From Streptomyces sp. HUAS CB01 (GTDB lineage: Bacteria; Actinomycetota; Actinomycetes; Streptomycetales; Streptomycetaceae), in NCBI RefSeq assembly GCF_030406905.1, contig NZ_CP129137.1:5166001-5230000 (forward strand): a stretch of 64,000 bases of DNA, given 5' to 3'. The translations under genes and the position numbers were made by a program. Shown piece after piece: positions 9,258-18,149 of the stretch. The stretch's first letter is position 1, and each line of letters starts with the position of its first letter. The notes under the pieces are model-generated. The model saw nothing but the letters and a program-made list of their open reading frames with translations, searched no databases and was not told the DNA's origin.

Positions 9258-9905
9258 GTGGGTCCGGTCACTGGGACCGACGACGGCCACACGGAAGAGA
9301 CGGCCGCCGAGCGCAACGCGCGGTTCGAGCGGGACGCTCTCGGCTACCTCGACCAGATGTACTCGGCCGCGCTGCGCATGACGCGCAATCCGGCGGACGC
9401 CGAGGACCTCGTACAGGAGACGTACGCGAAGGCCTACGGTTCGTTCCACCAGTTCCGTGAGGGCACGAACCTCAAGGCGTGGATGTACCGCATCCTCACG
9501 AACACCTTCATCAACTCGTACCGCAAGAAGCAGCGCGAACCGCAGCGCAGTGCCGCCGAGGAGATCGAGGACTGGCAGCTCGCCCGCGCCGAGTCGCACA
9601 TGTCGACCGGTCTGCGCTCGGCCGAGTCCCAGGCACTCGACCACCTGCCGGACTCCGACGTCAAGGAGGCCCTGCAGGCGATCCCGGAGGAGTTCCGCAT
9701 CGCCGTCTATCTGGCCGACGTCGAGGGCTTTGCGTACAAGGAGATCGCGGACATCATGGGGACACCCATCGGTACGGTGATGTCCCGACTGCACCGTGGC
9801 CGCCGCCAGCTGCGCGGCATGCTCGAGGACTACGCCCGTGAGCGCGGGCTCGTTCCCGCGGGCGCCGGGGAGTCGACGAACGATCGGAAAGGCGCGGGCT
9901 CATGA
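9258..9905 (+). CDS. sigR: ECF sigma factor SigR, thiol-oxidative stress
   Basis: A 215-residue group-IV sigma factor. Region 2 (about residues 25-90, with [14 protein letters not shown]) recognises -10 and binds core; region 4 (about 140-195, with [22 protein letters not shown]) reads -35. It directs the response to disulfide stress and thiol-active antibiotics. Two starts are visible. GTG 9258 gives the short stable form. ATG 9093, with GGGAG eight bases upstream, adds exactly 55 residues, matching the unstable sigma-R' form described in S. coelicolor, which limits the induced response. The stop overlaps rsrA by ATGA. Confidence 0.93.
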   Translation: MGPVTGTDDGHTEETAAERNARFERDALGYLDQMYSAALRMTRNPADAEDLVQETYAKAYGSFHQFREGTNLKAWMYRILTNTFINSYRKKQREPQRSAAEEIEDWQLARAESHMSTGLRSAESQALDHLPDSDVKEALQAIPEEFRIAVYLADVEGFAYKEIADIMGTPIGTVMSRLHRGRRQLRGMLEDYARERGLVPAGAGESTNDRKGAGS

Positions 9906-10219
9906 GCTGCGGAGAGCCGCACGAGACTGACTGCGCGGAGGTGCTCGACCATCTCTACGAGTTCCTCGACCGTGAGATGCCCGATGCCGACTGCACCAAG
10001 TTCGAGGTGCACTTCGAGGAGTGCTCGCCGTGCCTGGAGAAGTACGGCCTGGAGCAGGCGGTGAAGAAGCTCGTCAAGCGCTGCTGCGGTCATGACGACG
10101 TGCCCGTGGACCTGCGGGCCAAGGTCATGGGGCGGATCGAGCTCATCAGGGCCGGCGAGGCCGTGCCCGACCACGACGTGACGGCGGGTCCGGCGGACGT
10201 GCCGAGTCCCGCCGAGTAG
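9902..10219 (+). CDS. rsrA: Zinc-binding anti-sigma factor RsrA
   Basis: A 105-residue ZAS anti-sigma factor that binds SigR when reduced and releases it when oxidised. The zinc and redox residues known from S. coelicolor are at identical positions: Cys11, His37, Cys41 and Cys44, plus Cys3, Cys31, Cys61 and Cys62. The HFEECSPC block is the His-x3-Cys-x2-Cys signature. The ATG overlaps the sigR stop, so the two are translationally coupled. Confidence 0.95.
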   Translation: MSCGEPHETDCAEVLDHLYEFLDREMPDADCTKFEVHFEECSPCLEKYGLEQAVKKLVKRCCGHDDVPVDLRAKVMGRIELIRAGEAVPDHDVTAGPADVPSPAE

Positions 10220-10429
10220 CCGGCCCGGCCGGCGAGCGGACACAGGGGCGGTCCCGTGGGGTCGCGCCCCTTCGCCGTACCCGGCCCCGGTGGTTCCCCG
10301 CCCGCCCGCACGGGCACCCGCGCGCACCCTGTCACCCGATGGTGCCAATCGGCCGCAACCGAACGCCCTGACGCGGACAACTCGCTAGCCTGACGCTCTG
10401 TTTGGGGCTGCCGAGGAGGCTGACGGCGG

Positions 10430-11812
10430 GTGAGACGCATTCCCGGTACGGCACGCGCGTACATCCTGTGCGTTGTGGTGGGCGCCGGAGTGTGCGCCCT
10501 GCCCGCCGTGCGTCCCGGGGCGGACACGCCCTGGACCACCGTGGTGCTGCTGGCCGGGCTCTACGCCCTGTGCGAGGCGCCGGGCCGCTGGCCCTTCCCG
10601 GGGCGGATGCCCGGCGCGCCCGTACCGGTCGGCGCCGGATCGTTCTTCCCCGTCCTGCTCGCCGCCGCGCTGCTGCTGCCGCCCGCCGGCGCCGTGCTCG
10701 CCGCGCTGCCGGGCGCCCTGCTCGCCCGTGTGGAGCAGCGCCCCGGAGGAGTCCGGCGGGTCTGGCGGGCCGCCCGGCTCGCCGTGGCGGCCGGGGCCGC
10801 GTCCGGTGCGGCGGCCCTGTGCGGCGGTCCCGCCGCCCTGGAGGGCCCCGCCCTTCCGTACGCCCTGGTCCCCGCCGGTGCCGCGGCGCTGACGTTCTGC
10901 CTGGTCGTGGCCGCGCTCGACGGGGGCATCCTCGCCACCGCCGAGCGGGTGCCGCTCCGGGCCGCCTGGCGCGGGCTGCTGCCGGATTCGCTCGGTCCGC
11001 ACCTCGTGCACGGACTGGCGGGGCTGATGACGGCGGTCCTGTGGCGGAGCCCGTACGGTCCCCCCGCCGCGCTGTTCGTGCTGCTGCCCACGTACATCTC
11101 CTGCTGGGTCTTCGCGCAGTACCACCGCGAGCAGGGCGCCCACCGGTCCACCATCCGCGCGCTCGTCCAGGCTGTCGACATCAAGGACCGCTACACCCGC
11201 GGCCACAGCGAGCGGGTGGGACGGGCGAGCGTGCTGATCGCCCGCGAGCTGGGCATGGACGAGGAACGGCTCGAAGTGCTCCGCTTCGCGGGCATCCTCC
11301 ACGACGTGGGCAAGCTCGGCGTCCCCACCCGGGTGCTCCGCAAGGACGGCCCGCTGACCCCCGAGGAACGCCGGGTGATCGAGCTGCACCCCGAGTACGG
11401 GCACGAGATCGTCCGCGGCATCGGTTTCCTCGGCGAGGCCCGTGCCGCGATCCTCCACCACCACGAGCGGCTCGACGGCAGCGGCTACCCGTACGGTCTC
11501 GCCGGACGCCAGATCCCGGAGGTCGCCCGCGTCGTGGCCGTGGCCGACGCCTTCGACGCCATGACCTCGACCCGTTCGTACAGCAGGGCGCGGCCCGTGC
11601 CGACCGCGGTCGAGGAGCTCAAGCGGTGCGCGGGGACCCAGTTCGACCCCCGGATGGTCCGGGCCCTCGTCCGCGCCCTGGACCGCCACGGCTGGGAGAC
11701 CGCCGTCACGGCGGACGAACCCGCCGTGCCCGCCCAGCCACCGCGCGGGCGGGCGGACGCCGGGGCCCCGCGGAAGGCGGCGCCGGCCGCCCGGCACCGG
11801 CGGGGCGGATGA
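10430..11812 (+). CDS. Membrane HD-GYP cyclic-di-GMP phosphodiesterase
   Basis: A 460-residue protein. The first 220 residues form about six to eight hydrophobic helices, and residues 235-420 are an HD-GYP domain. Metal and signature residues are present: TRGHSERV, ILHDVGKLGVP, ELHPEYG and HHHERLDGSGYP. Family members hydrolyse c-di-GMP, which in Streptomyces controls entry into development. GTG 10430 has GAGGAGG ten bases upstream. The stop overlaps the next HD gene by ATGA. The C-terminal 40 residues are a Pro/Ala/Arg tail. The membrane part probably senses an unknown signal. Confidence 0.85.
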   Translation: MRRIPGTARAYILCVVVGAGVCALPAVRPGADTPWTTVVLLAGLYALCEAPGRWPFPGRMPGAPVPVGAGSFFPVLLAAALLLPPAGAVLAALPGALLARVEQRPGGVRRVWRAARLAVAAGAASGAAALCGGPAALEGPALPYALVPAGAAALTFCLVVAALDGGILATAERVPLRAAWRGLLPDSLGPHLVHGLAGLMTAVLWRSPYGPPAALFVLLPTYISCWVFAQYHREQGAHRSTIRALVQAVDIKDRYTRGHSERVGRASVLIARELGMDEERLEVLRFAGILHDVGKLGVPTRVLRKDGPLTPEERRVIELHPEYGHEIVRGIGFLGEARAAILHHHERLDGSGYPYGLAGRQIPEVARVVAVADAFDAMTSTRSYSRARPVPTAVEELKRCAGTQFDPRMVRALVRALDRHGWETAVTADEPAVPAQPPRGRADAGAPRKAAPAARHRRGG

Positions 11813-13059
11813 AGGCGCGGGCGCCCGGCGTCGTCACCGGCGTCCACGCGGCGGCGGCCGTGCTCGCCGCCGCCGGGCTGGGGTGGACCGGGTGGCACGG
11901 GGTCGCGGAACCCGTGGTCGCCCTGGCCTTCGGACTGCTGATCGCGGCGGGGGAACTCGCCCGCTGGGGAGCCCTGCCGGGGGAGCGGGAACCGGCCCCG
12001 CTCGGTGCCGCGGGCGGGCTCGCCTACGCCCTGCTCGCCGAGAACGCCGGACAGGCCACCACGCACGGCGTCCCGCAGGTCGTGGCCGTCGTCACGGCCG
12101 GCGCCCTCGCCGGCGCCGTCCCGCACGTCGCCCGCGGCCGGGGCCCGGTGCTGGACCACGTGGCCCGCAGGGTGATCACGGTCACGTTCGCCGCGGTCTG
12201 CGTCCAGCCCCTCCACGGTCCGGGCGCCCCCGTGGAAGCCCTCGCGACCGGACCCGGTCACGCCCTGGTGATGCTGCTCGTGCCGGTGCTCACCGCCCTG
12301 TGCGACGCCGTGCTCGCCGCCCTGATGGTGCGGGCCCGCACCCGCTACCCCTTCGGGCCGCTGCTGCGCGAGGAACTGCGCTCGCTCCCCGGCATCGGCT
12401 CCGCGGTCTGCGCGACCGGGGCCGTCATGGCGCTCGGCACGGCCGTCGCCGGGCTGTGGGCGCTGCCGGTGTTCTGTCTGCCGCTGCTGCTCACGCAGTT
12501 GTCGTTCCGCCGGTTCGCGGCGGTCCGTACGACGTACCGGCAGACCATCGCCTCACTCGCACGGGCGACCGAGATCGCCGGCTACACGCCCCACGGGCAC
12601 GCGCACAGGGTCGCGGCCCTGAGCGCCGCGGTCGGCCGGGAGCTGGGGCTCTCCGGGCCGGACCTGACCGTCCTGGAGTACGCGGCGCTGATGCACGACA
12701 TCGGCCAGCTCTCCCTGGTGGATCCCGTGCCGGACGGGGCGACCGCCCTGCTGCCGGCGCAGGAGCAGCGCAGGATCGCCCTGCTGGGCGGTGCCGTCGT
12801 CCGCCAGACCGGGGTGCCGCGGGCCGTCGCCGTGGTCGTGGAGCGGCAGGCGGACCCGTACCGCGAGCAGTCGCTGCCCGCCCGTATCGTCCGCACCGTC
12901 AACGCGTACGACGATCTCACCGGTGAGAGCGCGGGAAGCACCCTCGCCGCACTGGAGCAGCTCCGGCTGGGAACCGCGCACGACCACCACCCGGAGGTCG
13001 TGGAGTCCCTGGCCCGTGTGCTGTCGCGCGGGGGTCTCGGTCCCGCTCAGCCTGGGTAA
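11809..13059 (+). CDS. Membrane protein with degenerate HD domain
   Basis: A 416-residue sister of the preceding gene, with hydrophobic helices over residues 1-230 and an HD region after about 250. The first His (GHAHRVAAL) and the HD pair (LMHDIGQLSL) remain, but the HPxxG, HHxE and GYP elements of HD-GYP enzymes are missing (the region reads GGAVVRQTG and VERQADPYREQ). It is therefore unlikely to be a standard c-di-GMP phosphodiesterase and may be a regulatory partner. It probably arose by duplication; coupling is through an ATGA overlap. Confidence 0.75.
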   Translation: MKARAPGVVTGVHAAAAVLAAAGLGWTGWHGVAEPVVALAFGLLIAAGELARWGALPGEREPAPLGAAGGLAYALLAENAGQATTHGVPQVVAVVTAGALAGAVPHVARGRGPVLDHVARRVITVTFAAVCVQPLHGPGAPVEALATGPGHALVMLLVPVLTALCDAVLAALMVRARTRYPFGPLLREELRSLPGIGSAVCATGAVMALGTAVAGLWALPVFCLPLLLTQLSFRRFAAVRTTYRQTIASLARATEIAGYTPHGHAHRVAALSAAVGRELGLSGPDLTVLEYAALMHDIGQLSLVDPVPDGATALLPAQEQRRIALLGGAVVRQTGVPRAVAVVVERQADPYREQSLPARIVRTVNAYDDLTGESAGSTLAALEQLRLGTAHDHHPEVVESLARVLSRGGLGPAQPG

Positions 13060-13190
13060 CCCATGGGTAATGAGCGGGCGTCCGACCGGGCATGGTTGGA
13101 TGCGAAAGAAGGACCACTGAGAGATATCGGCACACAGACACTGAGGCAGTGTCCGGGGGCAATGACCCGAGCGACCGGCAGGCGGGAATC

Positions 13191-14195
13191 GTGAGGATCT
13201 TCGGGAAGGTACGGCATCGGCCCTCCGCCTCTTGGCGGCAGGCCACCGACCGCGCGTTCACGCTGATCGGCGACGGCCGGTACGAGGACGCGGGCGCGCT
13301 GCTCACGCGCGCGGCGGACCTGGAGCCCTGGCTCTCCGAGTCCTGGTTCAACCTCGCACTCCTCCACAAGTTCCGTCACGACTGGGAGCAGGCCCGCGCC
13401 GCGGGCCTGCGGGCCGTCGCCCTGCTGGACAAGGAGACGGGCGCCCCCGACTGGTGGAACGTGGGGATCGCCGCCACGGCCCTGCAGGACTGGCCGCTGG
13501 CCCGGCGTGCCTGGCAGGCGTACGGGCTGAAGGTGCCCGGCGGTCCCCGGTCCGCGGGCGGCGGGGCGGCCGCGGCGGGCGCGGAGCCCGTCGGGATGGA
13601 GCTGGGCAGTGCCGCCGTACGGCTGTCGCCCGAGGGCGAGGCCGAGGTCGTGTGGGGCCGCAGGCTCGACCCCGCACGGATAGAGGTGCTGTCGATCCCG
13701 CTGCCGTCGTCCGGCCGGCGCTGGGGCGAGGTCGTCCTCCATGACGGCGTCCCGCACGGCGAACGCACCACCGCCGCGGGACACAGCTTCCCCGTCTTCG
13801 ACGAGATCGAGCTCTGGGCGCCCTCGCCCGTGCCGACCTGGGTGGTGCTGCTGGAGGCCGCGACCGAGGAGGACCGGGACGCGCTGGAGCAACTGGCCGC
13901 CGACGCCGGGTTCGCGGCCGAGGACTGGTCCTCGTCGGTGCGGCTGCTGTGCCGGGCCTGTTCCGAGGGCGTGATGCCCAGCGCCGAGGGGGACGGGGAG
14001 CACCTGGACCCGCACGACCACAGCGAGCCGGGCCACCCGGGCCCGCTGGGACACCGCACGGCCGGTGAGCTCTGGGTGCCGGAGCGGGAGTGCGGAATCG
14101 CCGCCCCCGCCGCGCTCGTCCGCGGTCTGCTCGACGGCTGGGTGGCCGACAGTCCCGACAGCCGCGAGTGGCGCGATCTCGAGGAAGTCTGCTGA
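13191..14195 (+). CDS. Tetratricopeptide-repeat protein
   Basis: A cytosolic protein of about 334 residues. Residues 10-110 look like three TPR-type helical pairs (WRQATDRAFTLIGDGRYEDAGALL; SWFNLALLHKFRHDWEQARAAG; WWNVGIAATALQDWPLARRAW). The remainder is a soluble region conserved in streptomycetes but of unknown fold. Function unknown; TPRs imply protein partners. GTG 13191 is the chosen start because the product then begins VRIFGKVRHRPSASW; an in-frame GTG at 13149 and ATG at 13092 are alternatives. Confidence 0.7.
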   Translation: MRIFGKVRHRPSASWRQATDRAFTLIGDGRYEDAGALLTRAADLEPWLSESWFNLALLHKFRHDWEQARAAGLRAVALLDKETGAPDWWNVGIAATALQDWPLARRAWQAYGLKVPGGPRSAGGGAAAAGAEPVGMELGSAAVRLSPEGEAEVVWGRRLDPARIEVLSIPLPSSGRRWGEVVLHDGVPHGERTTAAGHSFPVFDEIELWAPSPVPTWVVLLEAATEEDRDALEQLAADAGFAAEDWSSSVRLLCRACSEGVMPSAEGDGEHLDPHDHSEPGHPGPLGHRTAGELWVPERECGIAAPAALVRGLLDGWVADSPDSREWRDLEEVC

Positions 14196-14261
14196 CCACT
14201 GCCGCAGGGCCGTAGGCTGTACGGGTCATCGAGACGGTTTTGAGGAAGGCTTACGGCGGAA

Positions 14262-14891
14262 ATGGCGCAGCAGGAGACGGACGAGCAGATCAACGACGGC
14301 TTCGTCGTCGACACGGAGGACTGCGAGGAGCGCGAGCGGGCTCACCGCGAGCGCGGCAGTGCCCGTCCCATCACCGTCGTCGGCAACCCGGTGCTCCACA
14401 GGGAGTGCCAGGAGGTCACCGAGTTCGACGACAAGCTCGCGGCGCTGATCGACGACATGTTCGCCAGCCAGCGGGCGGCGGAGGGTGTGGGCCTGGCCGC
14501 CAACCAGATCGGCGTGGACCTCAAGGTCTTCGTCTACGACTGCCCGGACGACGAGGGCGTGCGCCACGTGGGCGCCGTGTGCAACCCGGTGCTGCAGGAG
14601 CTGCCGCCGGAGCGCCGGGTCCTCGACGACTCCAACGAGGGCTGCCTGTCGGTCCCGACGGCGTACGCCTCGCTCGCCCGCCCGGACTACGCCGAGGTGC
14701 ACGGCCAGGACGCCGAGGGCAAGCCCATCAAGGTGCGCGGCACGGGCTACTTCGCGCGCTGCCTGCAGCACGAGACGGACCATCTGTACGGCCGGCTCTA
14801 CATCGATCGGCTGTCGAAGCGGGACCGCAAGGACGCGCTGCGGCAGATGGCGGAGGGTACGCCGCGCTACGAGACCGTGCCCAACGACTGA
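14262..14891 (+). CDS. def: Peptide deformylase
   Basis: A 209-residue metallohydrolase removing the N-formyl group from nascent proteins. All three motifs are present: GVGLAANQ (near residue 79), EGCLSVP with the Cys ligand (near 126) and QHETDHL with two His ligands and the catalytic Glu (near 168). A roughly 35-residue acidic N-terminal extension precedes the catalytic core, as in other Streptomyces enzymes. ATG 14262 has GGAAGG upstream. A strong terminator follows. Confidence 0.95.
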   Translation: MAQQETDEQINDGFVVDTEDCEERERAHRERGSARPITVVGNPVLHRECQEVTEFDDKLAALIDDMFASQRAAEGVGLAANQIGVDLKVFVYDCPDDEGVRHVGAVCNPVLQELPPERRVLDDSNEGCLSVPTAYASLARPDYAEVHGQDAEGKPIKVRGTGYFARCLQHETDHLYGRLYIDRLSKRDRKDALRQMAEGTPRYETVPND

Positions 14892-14929
14892 CCCGCCCTT
14901 CGGCCGTCGCGCGCTCCGCAAGCGCTTGT

Positions 14930-14964
14930 CCGCGCCCCGCACCGAACACCGGTGCGGGGCGCGG
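14930..14964 (+). terminator. def terminator hairpin
   Basis: A 15-bp GC-rich stem (CCGCGCCCCGCACCG and its complement) with a 5-nt loop lies 38 bp after the def stop. It is a typical actinobacterial hairpin without a long U-tract. Confidence 0.75.
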
Positions 14965-15082
14965 CCGTTACCGCCAATGGGCCGACAAATGTCATCTCCC
15001 CGGGCCCTGTTGACGCGCGTCGACCGTCACGTCAGTCTCGGGCGTGCACTCCCTCATCCGGTGGACCCGTCATGGAGGGCCG

Positions 15083-15820
15083 ATGTCCAGACGTACCGCT
15101 CGACTCCTGCTGTCGTTTGTCATGCTCATGGTTGCATCGCTGGGCGGGGTCGTGGCCACCGCCGGCACCGCGCACGCCGACGGCTGCTACACCTGGTCCC
15201 GCACCCTCTCCCAGGGCGCCACGGGCGCCGACGTCACCCAGCTCCAGATCCGTGTCGCCGGCTATCCCGGTCACGGGGCGGTCCTGGCCGTCGACGGGGA
15301 CTACGGCCCGGCCACCACGGCCGCCGTCAAGCGCTTCCAGTCCGCCTACGGCCTCGCCGCCGACGGTGTCGCCGGCCCCGCCACCTTCAGCAAGATCTAC
15401 GCCCTCCAGGACGACGACTGCACCCCCGTCCACTTCAGCTACGCCGAACTGAACAACTGCAACTCCACCTGGGCAGGGGGCGCGGTGAGCGCCGCCACCG
15501 CCAGGTCCAACGCCCTGCGCACGATGTGGAAGCTCGAGGCCATGCGGCACGCGCTCGGCGACCAGCCCCTCCGGGTGACCAGCGGCTTCCGCTCCCACGC
15601 CTGCAACGACGCGGTCGGCGGTGCGTCGTCCAGCCGGCATCTCTACGGCGACGCGGCGGACCTGGGCGCCGGCCCGCACTCGCTGTGCACCCTCGCCCAG
15701 CAGGCCCGCAACCACGGCTTCAACGGCATCCTGGGCCCCGGCTACCCGGGCCACAGCGACCACGCCCACGTCGACCACCGTGCGAGCCGCTTCTGGTCGG
15801 CGTCCGGCTGCGGGATCTGA
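15083..15820 (+). CDS. Secreted M15 peptidase with peptidoglycan-binding domain
   Basis: A 245-residue exported protein. A Sec signal peptide covers residues 1-33 (ending GTAHA). A PG_binding_1 domain follows at about 40-105 (VDGDYGPATTAAVKRFQ), then an M15A DD-carboxypeptidase-like domain. Zinc ligands are in SSSRHLYGDAADL and DHAHVDHR. Such enzymes trim peptidoglycan stem peptides. ATG 15083 has GGAGG five bases upstream and opens the signal peptide; an in-frame ATG at 15044 is less likely. It is convergent with the AraC/DJ-1 regulator. Confidence 0.88.
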   Translation: MSRRTARLLLSFVMLMVASLGGVVATAGTAHADGCYTWSRTLSQGATGADVTQLQIRVAGYPGHGAVLAVDGDYGPATTAAVKRFQSAYGLAADGVAGPATFSKIYALQDDDCTPVHFSYAELNNCNSTWAGGAVSAATARSNALRTMWKLEAMRHALGDQPLRVTSGFRSHACNDAVGGASSSRHLYGDAADLGAGPHSLCTLAQQARNHGFNGILGPGYPGHSDHAHVDHRASRFWSASGCGI

Positions 15821-15830
15821 ACCGCGGGGC

Positions 15831-16796
15831 TCAGGCGGCACGGACGGGGCCGCGGAAGGTCCTCCGGTACGCGTTCGGCGTCGTCCCCAGCGTCCGCAGG
15901 AAGTGGTGGCGCAGGGCCGCGGCATTGCCGAAACCCGCCCGGCCCGCTATCGCCTCCACCGTCTCGTCCGTCGCCTCCAGCAACTCCTGCGCCAGCAGCA
16001 CGCGCCGGCGCAGGAGCCAGCGGTACGGCGTCGTGCCCGTCTCCTGCAGGAAGCGGCGGGCGAAGGTCCGCGGCGCCATGTGCGCCCGCCCCGCGAGCTG
16101 CTCCACGGTCATCTCCCGGTCCGGATGCCGTTCCATCCACGCGAGCACCTCGCCGACGGTGTCGCAGCGGCTCCGCGGCAGGGGCCGCTCGACGTACTGC
16201 GCCTGGCCGCCGTCCCGGTGCGGGGGGACGACCATCCGCCGCGCGATGGTGTTGGCGACCTCCGGGCCGTGCTCCTGGCGCACCAGATGGAGGCAGGCGT
16301 CGACGGCGGCGGCGGTGCCGGCCGAGGTGACCACCGGCCCCTCGTCCACGTACAGCACGTCGGCGTCCACCCGCGCCCTCGGGTGGCGCAGGGCCAGCGC
16401 GTCCGCGTGCCGCCAGTGGGTGGTGCAGCGGCGCCCGTCGAGCAGTCCCGCGGCACCCAGCACGAAGGCGCCGGTGCAGACGGAGAGGACCCGGGCGCCG
16501 CGGTCGACGGCGTCGCGGAGAGCCGCGAGCAGTGGCTCGGGATAGTCGCGCGACGTGTAGTCGCTGCCGGTCGGCACGGCGACGAGATCGGCCTCCGCCA
16601 GCCGCTCCAGGCCGTGCTCCACCTCCACGGTGAAGCCCGCGTGGGTCCTCAGCCGGCGGCCCTCGGCCGAGACGACGGCGAAGTCGTGGACGGGCAGCCC
16701 GTCGTCGCTGCGGTCGAGGCCGAACACCTCGCAGAGCACCCCGAGTTCGAAGCAGTGCACGCCGTCGAGCACGACGGCCGCCACATTCTCCAGCAT
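15831..16796 (-). CDS. nrdS: GlxA/AraC-type regulator with DJ-1 domain, NrdS-like
   Basis: A 321-residue regulator. Residues 1-170 are a DJ-1/PfpI-like domain (with SVCTGAFVLGAAGLL carrying the nucleophile-elbow Cys) and 215-315 an AraC HTH pair (MTVEQLAGRAHMAPRTFARR; AIAGRAGFGNAAALRHHF). In S. coelicolor an AraC-like gene, nrdS, is the third gene of the class Ia nrdABS operon, and position and orientation here agree. Its role in reductase expression is not established by sequence. A strong hairpin at 17012-17054 separates it from nrdB, so it may be read at reduced level. Confidence 0.8.
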   Translation of the reverse strand: MLENVAAVVLDGVHCFELGVLCEVFGLDRSDDGLPVHDFAVVSAEGRRLRTHAGFTVEVEHGLERLAEADLVAVPTGSDYTSRDYPEPLLAALRDAVDRGARVLSVCTGAFVLGAAGLLDGRRCTTHWRHADALALRHPRARVDADVLYVDEGPVVTSAGTAAAVDACLHLVRQEHGPEVANTIARRMVVPPHRDGGQAQYVERPLPRSRCDTVGEVLAWMERHPDREMTVEQLAGRAHMAPRTFARRFLQETGTTPYRWLLRRRVLLAQELLEATDETVEAIAGRAGFGNAAALRHHFLRTLGTTPNAYRRTFRGPVRAA

Positions 16797-17011
16797 GGGC
16801 CGAGTGTGGCAGTAATTCGACGGTTGTCGACAGTCCTGCCACTGACTTTTCCGTGCCGGGCCCGCGACAGTGAATTACATGAAAAGCGTCCTCGACCATC
16901 TGACCGCCGGCGGACTCCTCCTCCTCGTCGCCCTTCCCGCGCTCCTCGGCCATGCCCGCGACCGGAGGACCGACCGCGAGCTGCGCCGGGCGGAGCGCCG
17001 TGACGACGACA

Positions 17012-17054
17012 CGGGCGGGCGCCCGGACCGATCCGTGGTCCGGGCGCCCGCCCG
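17012..17054 (-). terminator. Hairpin terminator downstream of nrdB
   Basis: A perfect 18-bp stem with a 7-nt loop (arms 17012-17029 and 17037-17054) lies 30 bp after the nrdB stop and before nrdS. It is strong enough to cut most readthrough into nrdS. Confidence 0.75.
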
Positions 17055-17083
17055 CGCTCACCCGGCTCCGCCGGGAGGCGCCC

Positions 17084-18091
17084 TCAGAAGTCCTCGTCCA
17101 GGTCGACCGTGCCCTCCACGGCGACCTGGTACGCCGACGGCCGGCGCTCGAAGAAGTTCGTCAGCTCCTGCACACCCTGCAGCTCCATGAAGGAGAAGGG
17201 GTTCCGGGAGCCGAACACCGGGGCGAAGCCGAGCCGGGTCAGCCGCTGGTCGGCGACGCACTCCAGGTACTCGCGCATCGACTCGGTGTTCATGCCGGGC
17301 AGACCGTCGCCGCACAGGTCGCGGGCGAACTGCAGCTCCGCCTCGACGGCCTCCTTCAGCATGTCCGTGACCTGCTGCCCGAGCGCGTCGTCGAAGAGCT
17401 CCGGCTCCTCCTTGCGGACCGTGTCCACGACCTCGAACGCGAAGTTCATGTGCATGGTCTCGTCCCGGAAGACCCAGTTCGTCCCGGTCGCCAGCCCGTG
17501 CAGCAGCCCCCGCGAACGGAACCAGTACACGTAGGCGAAGGCCCCGTAGAAGAACAGCCCCTCGATGCAGGCCGCGAAGCAGATCAGGTTCAGCAGGAAG
17601 CGGCGGCGGTCGGCCTGCGTCTCCAGCCGGTCGATCTTCTCGACCGAGTCCATCCACCGGAAGCAGAACCGGGCCTTCTCCCGGATCGACGGGATGTTCT
17701 CCACCGCTGCGAAGGCGGCGGCGCGGTCCTCCGGGTCGGGCAGGTAGGTGTCGAGCAGCGTCAGATAGAACTGGACGTGCACGGCCTCCTCGAAGAGCTG
17801 CCGCGAGAGGTACAGGCGCGCCTCGGGGGAGTTGATGTGCTTGTACAGCGTCAGCACCAGGTTGTTCGCGACGATCGAGTCGCCGGTCGCGAAGAAGGCG
17901 ACCAGACGGCCGATCAGGTGCTGCTCGCCCGGGGTGAGCTTGGCGAGGTCGGCCACGTCCGAGTGGAGGTCGACCTCCTCCACCGTCCACGTGTTCTTGA
18001 TGGCGTCCCGGTAGCGGTCGTAGAAGTCCGGGTAGCGCATCGGGCGCAGCGTCAGCTCGAAGCCCGGGTCGAGCAGGTTCTTGTCGTTCAT
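17084..18091 (-). CDS. nrdB: Class Ia ribonucleotide reductase small (beta) subunit
   Basis: A 335-residue R2 protein that stores the di-iron tyrosyl radical used by NrdA. Iron ligands are visible in ATGDS (Asp), FEEAVH (Glu, His), CIEGLFF (Glu) and RDETMHM (Glu, His). The radical Tyr is four residues after the first ligand His (HVQFY), as in E. coli Tyr122. The C-terminal tail ends in the acidic VDLDEDF used to dock onto NrdA. It lies 58 bp after nrdA on the same strand. Confidence 0.94.
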   Translation of the reverse strand: MNDKNLLDPGFELTLRPMRYPDFYDRYRDAIKNTWTVEEVDLHSDVADLAKLTPGEQHLIGRLVAFFATGDSIVANNLVLTLYKHINSPEARLYLSRQLFEEAVHVQFYLTLLDTYLPDPEDRAAAFAAVENIPSIREKARFCFRWMDSVEKIDRLETQADRRRFLLNLICFAACIEGLFFYGAFAYVYWFRSRGLLHGLATGTNWVFRDETMHMNFAFEVVDTVRKEEPELFDDALGQQVTDMLKEAVEAELQFARDLCGDGLPGMNTESMREYLECVADQRLTRLGFAPVFGSRNPFSFMELQGVQELTNFFERRPSAYQVAVEGTVDLDEDF

Positions 18092-18149
18092 AGCAGTCGG
18101 CGCGGGGCGCCGTCCTCCAGAGGTGGTGTGCGGGGAGCGGGGGGCGGAG

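Noticed and set aside
13092..13190. N-terminal extension of the TPR protein
   Set aside because: The upstream ATG adds 33 residues of non-conserved, charged sequence. The GTG at 13191 opens directly into the conserved helix, though start mapping has not been seen.
16870..17190. Small plus-strand ORF (106 residues, one hydrophobic helix) between the nrdS-like gene and nrdB
   Set aside because: The frame runs through the 18-bp terminator hairpin and into the nrdB 3' end, and its second half is low-complexity Pro/Arg. A short membrane peptide at its start remains possible but unsupported.
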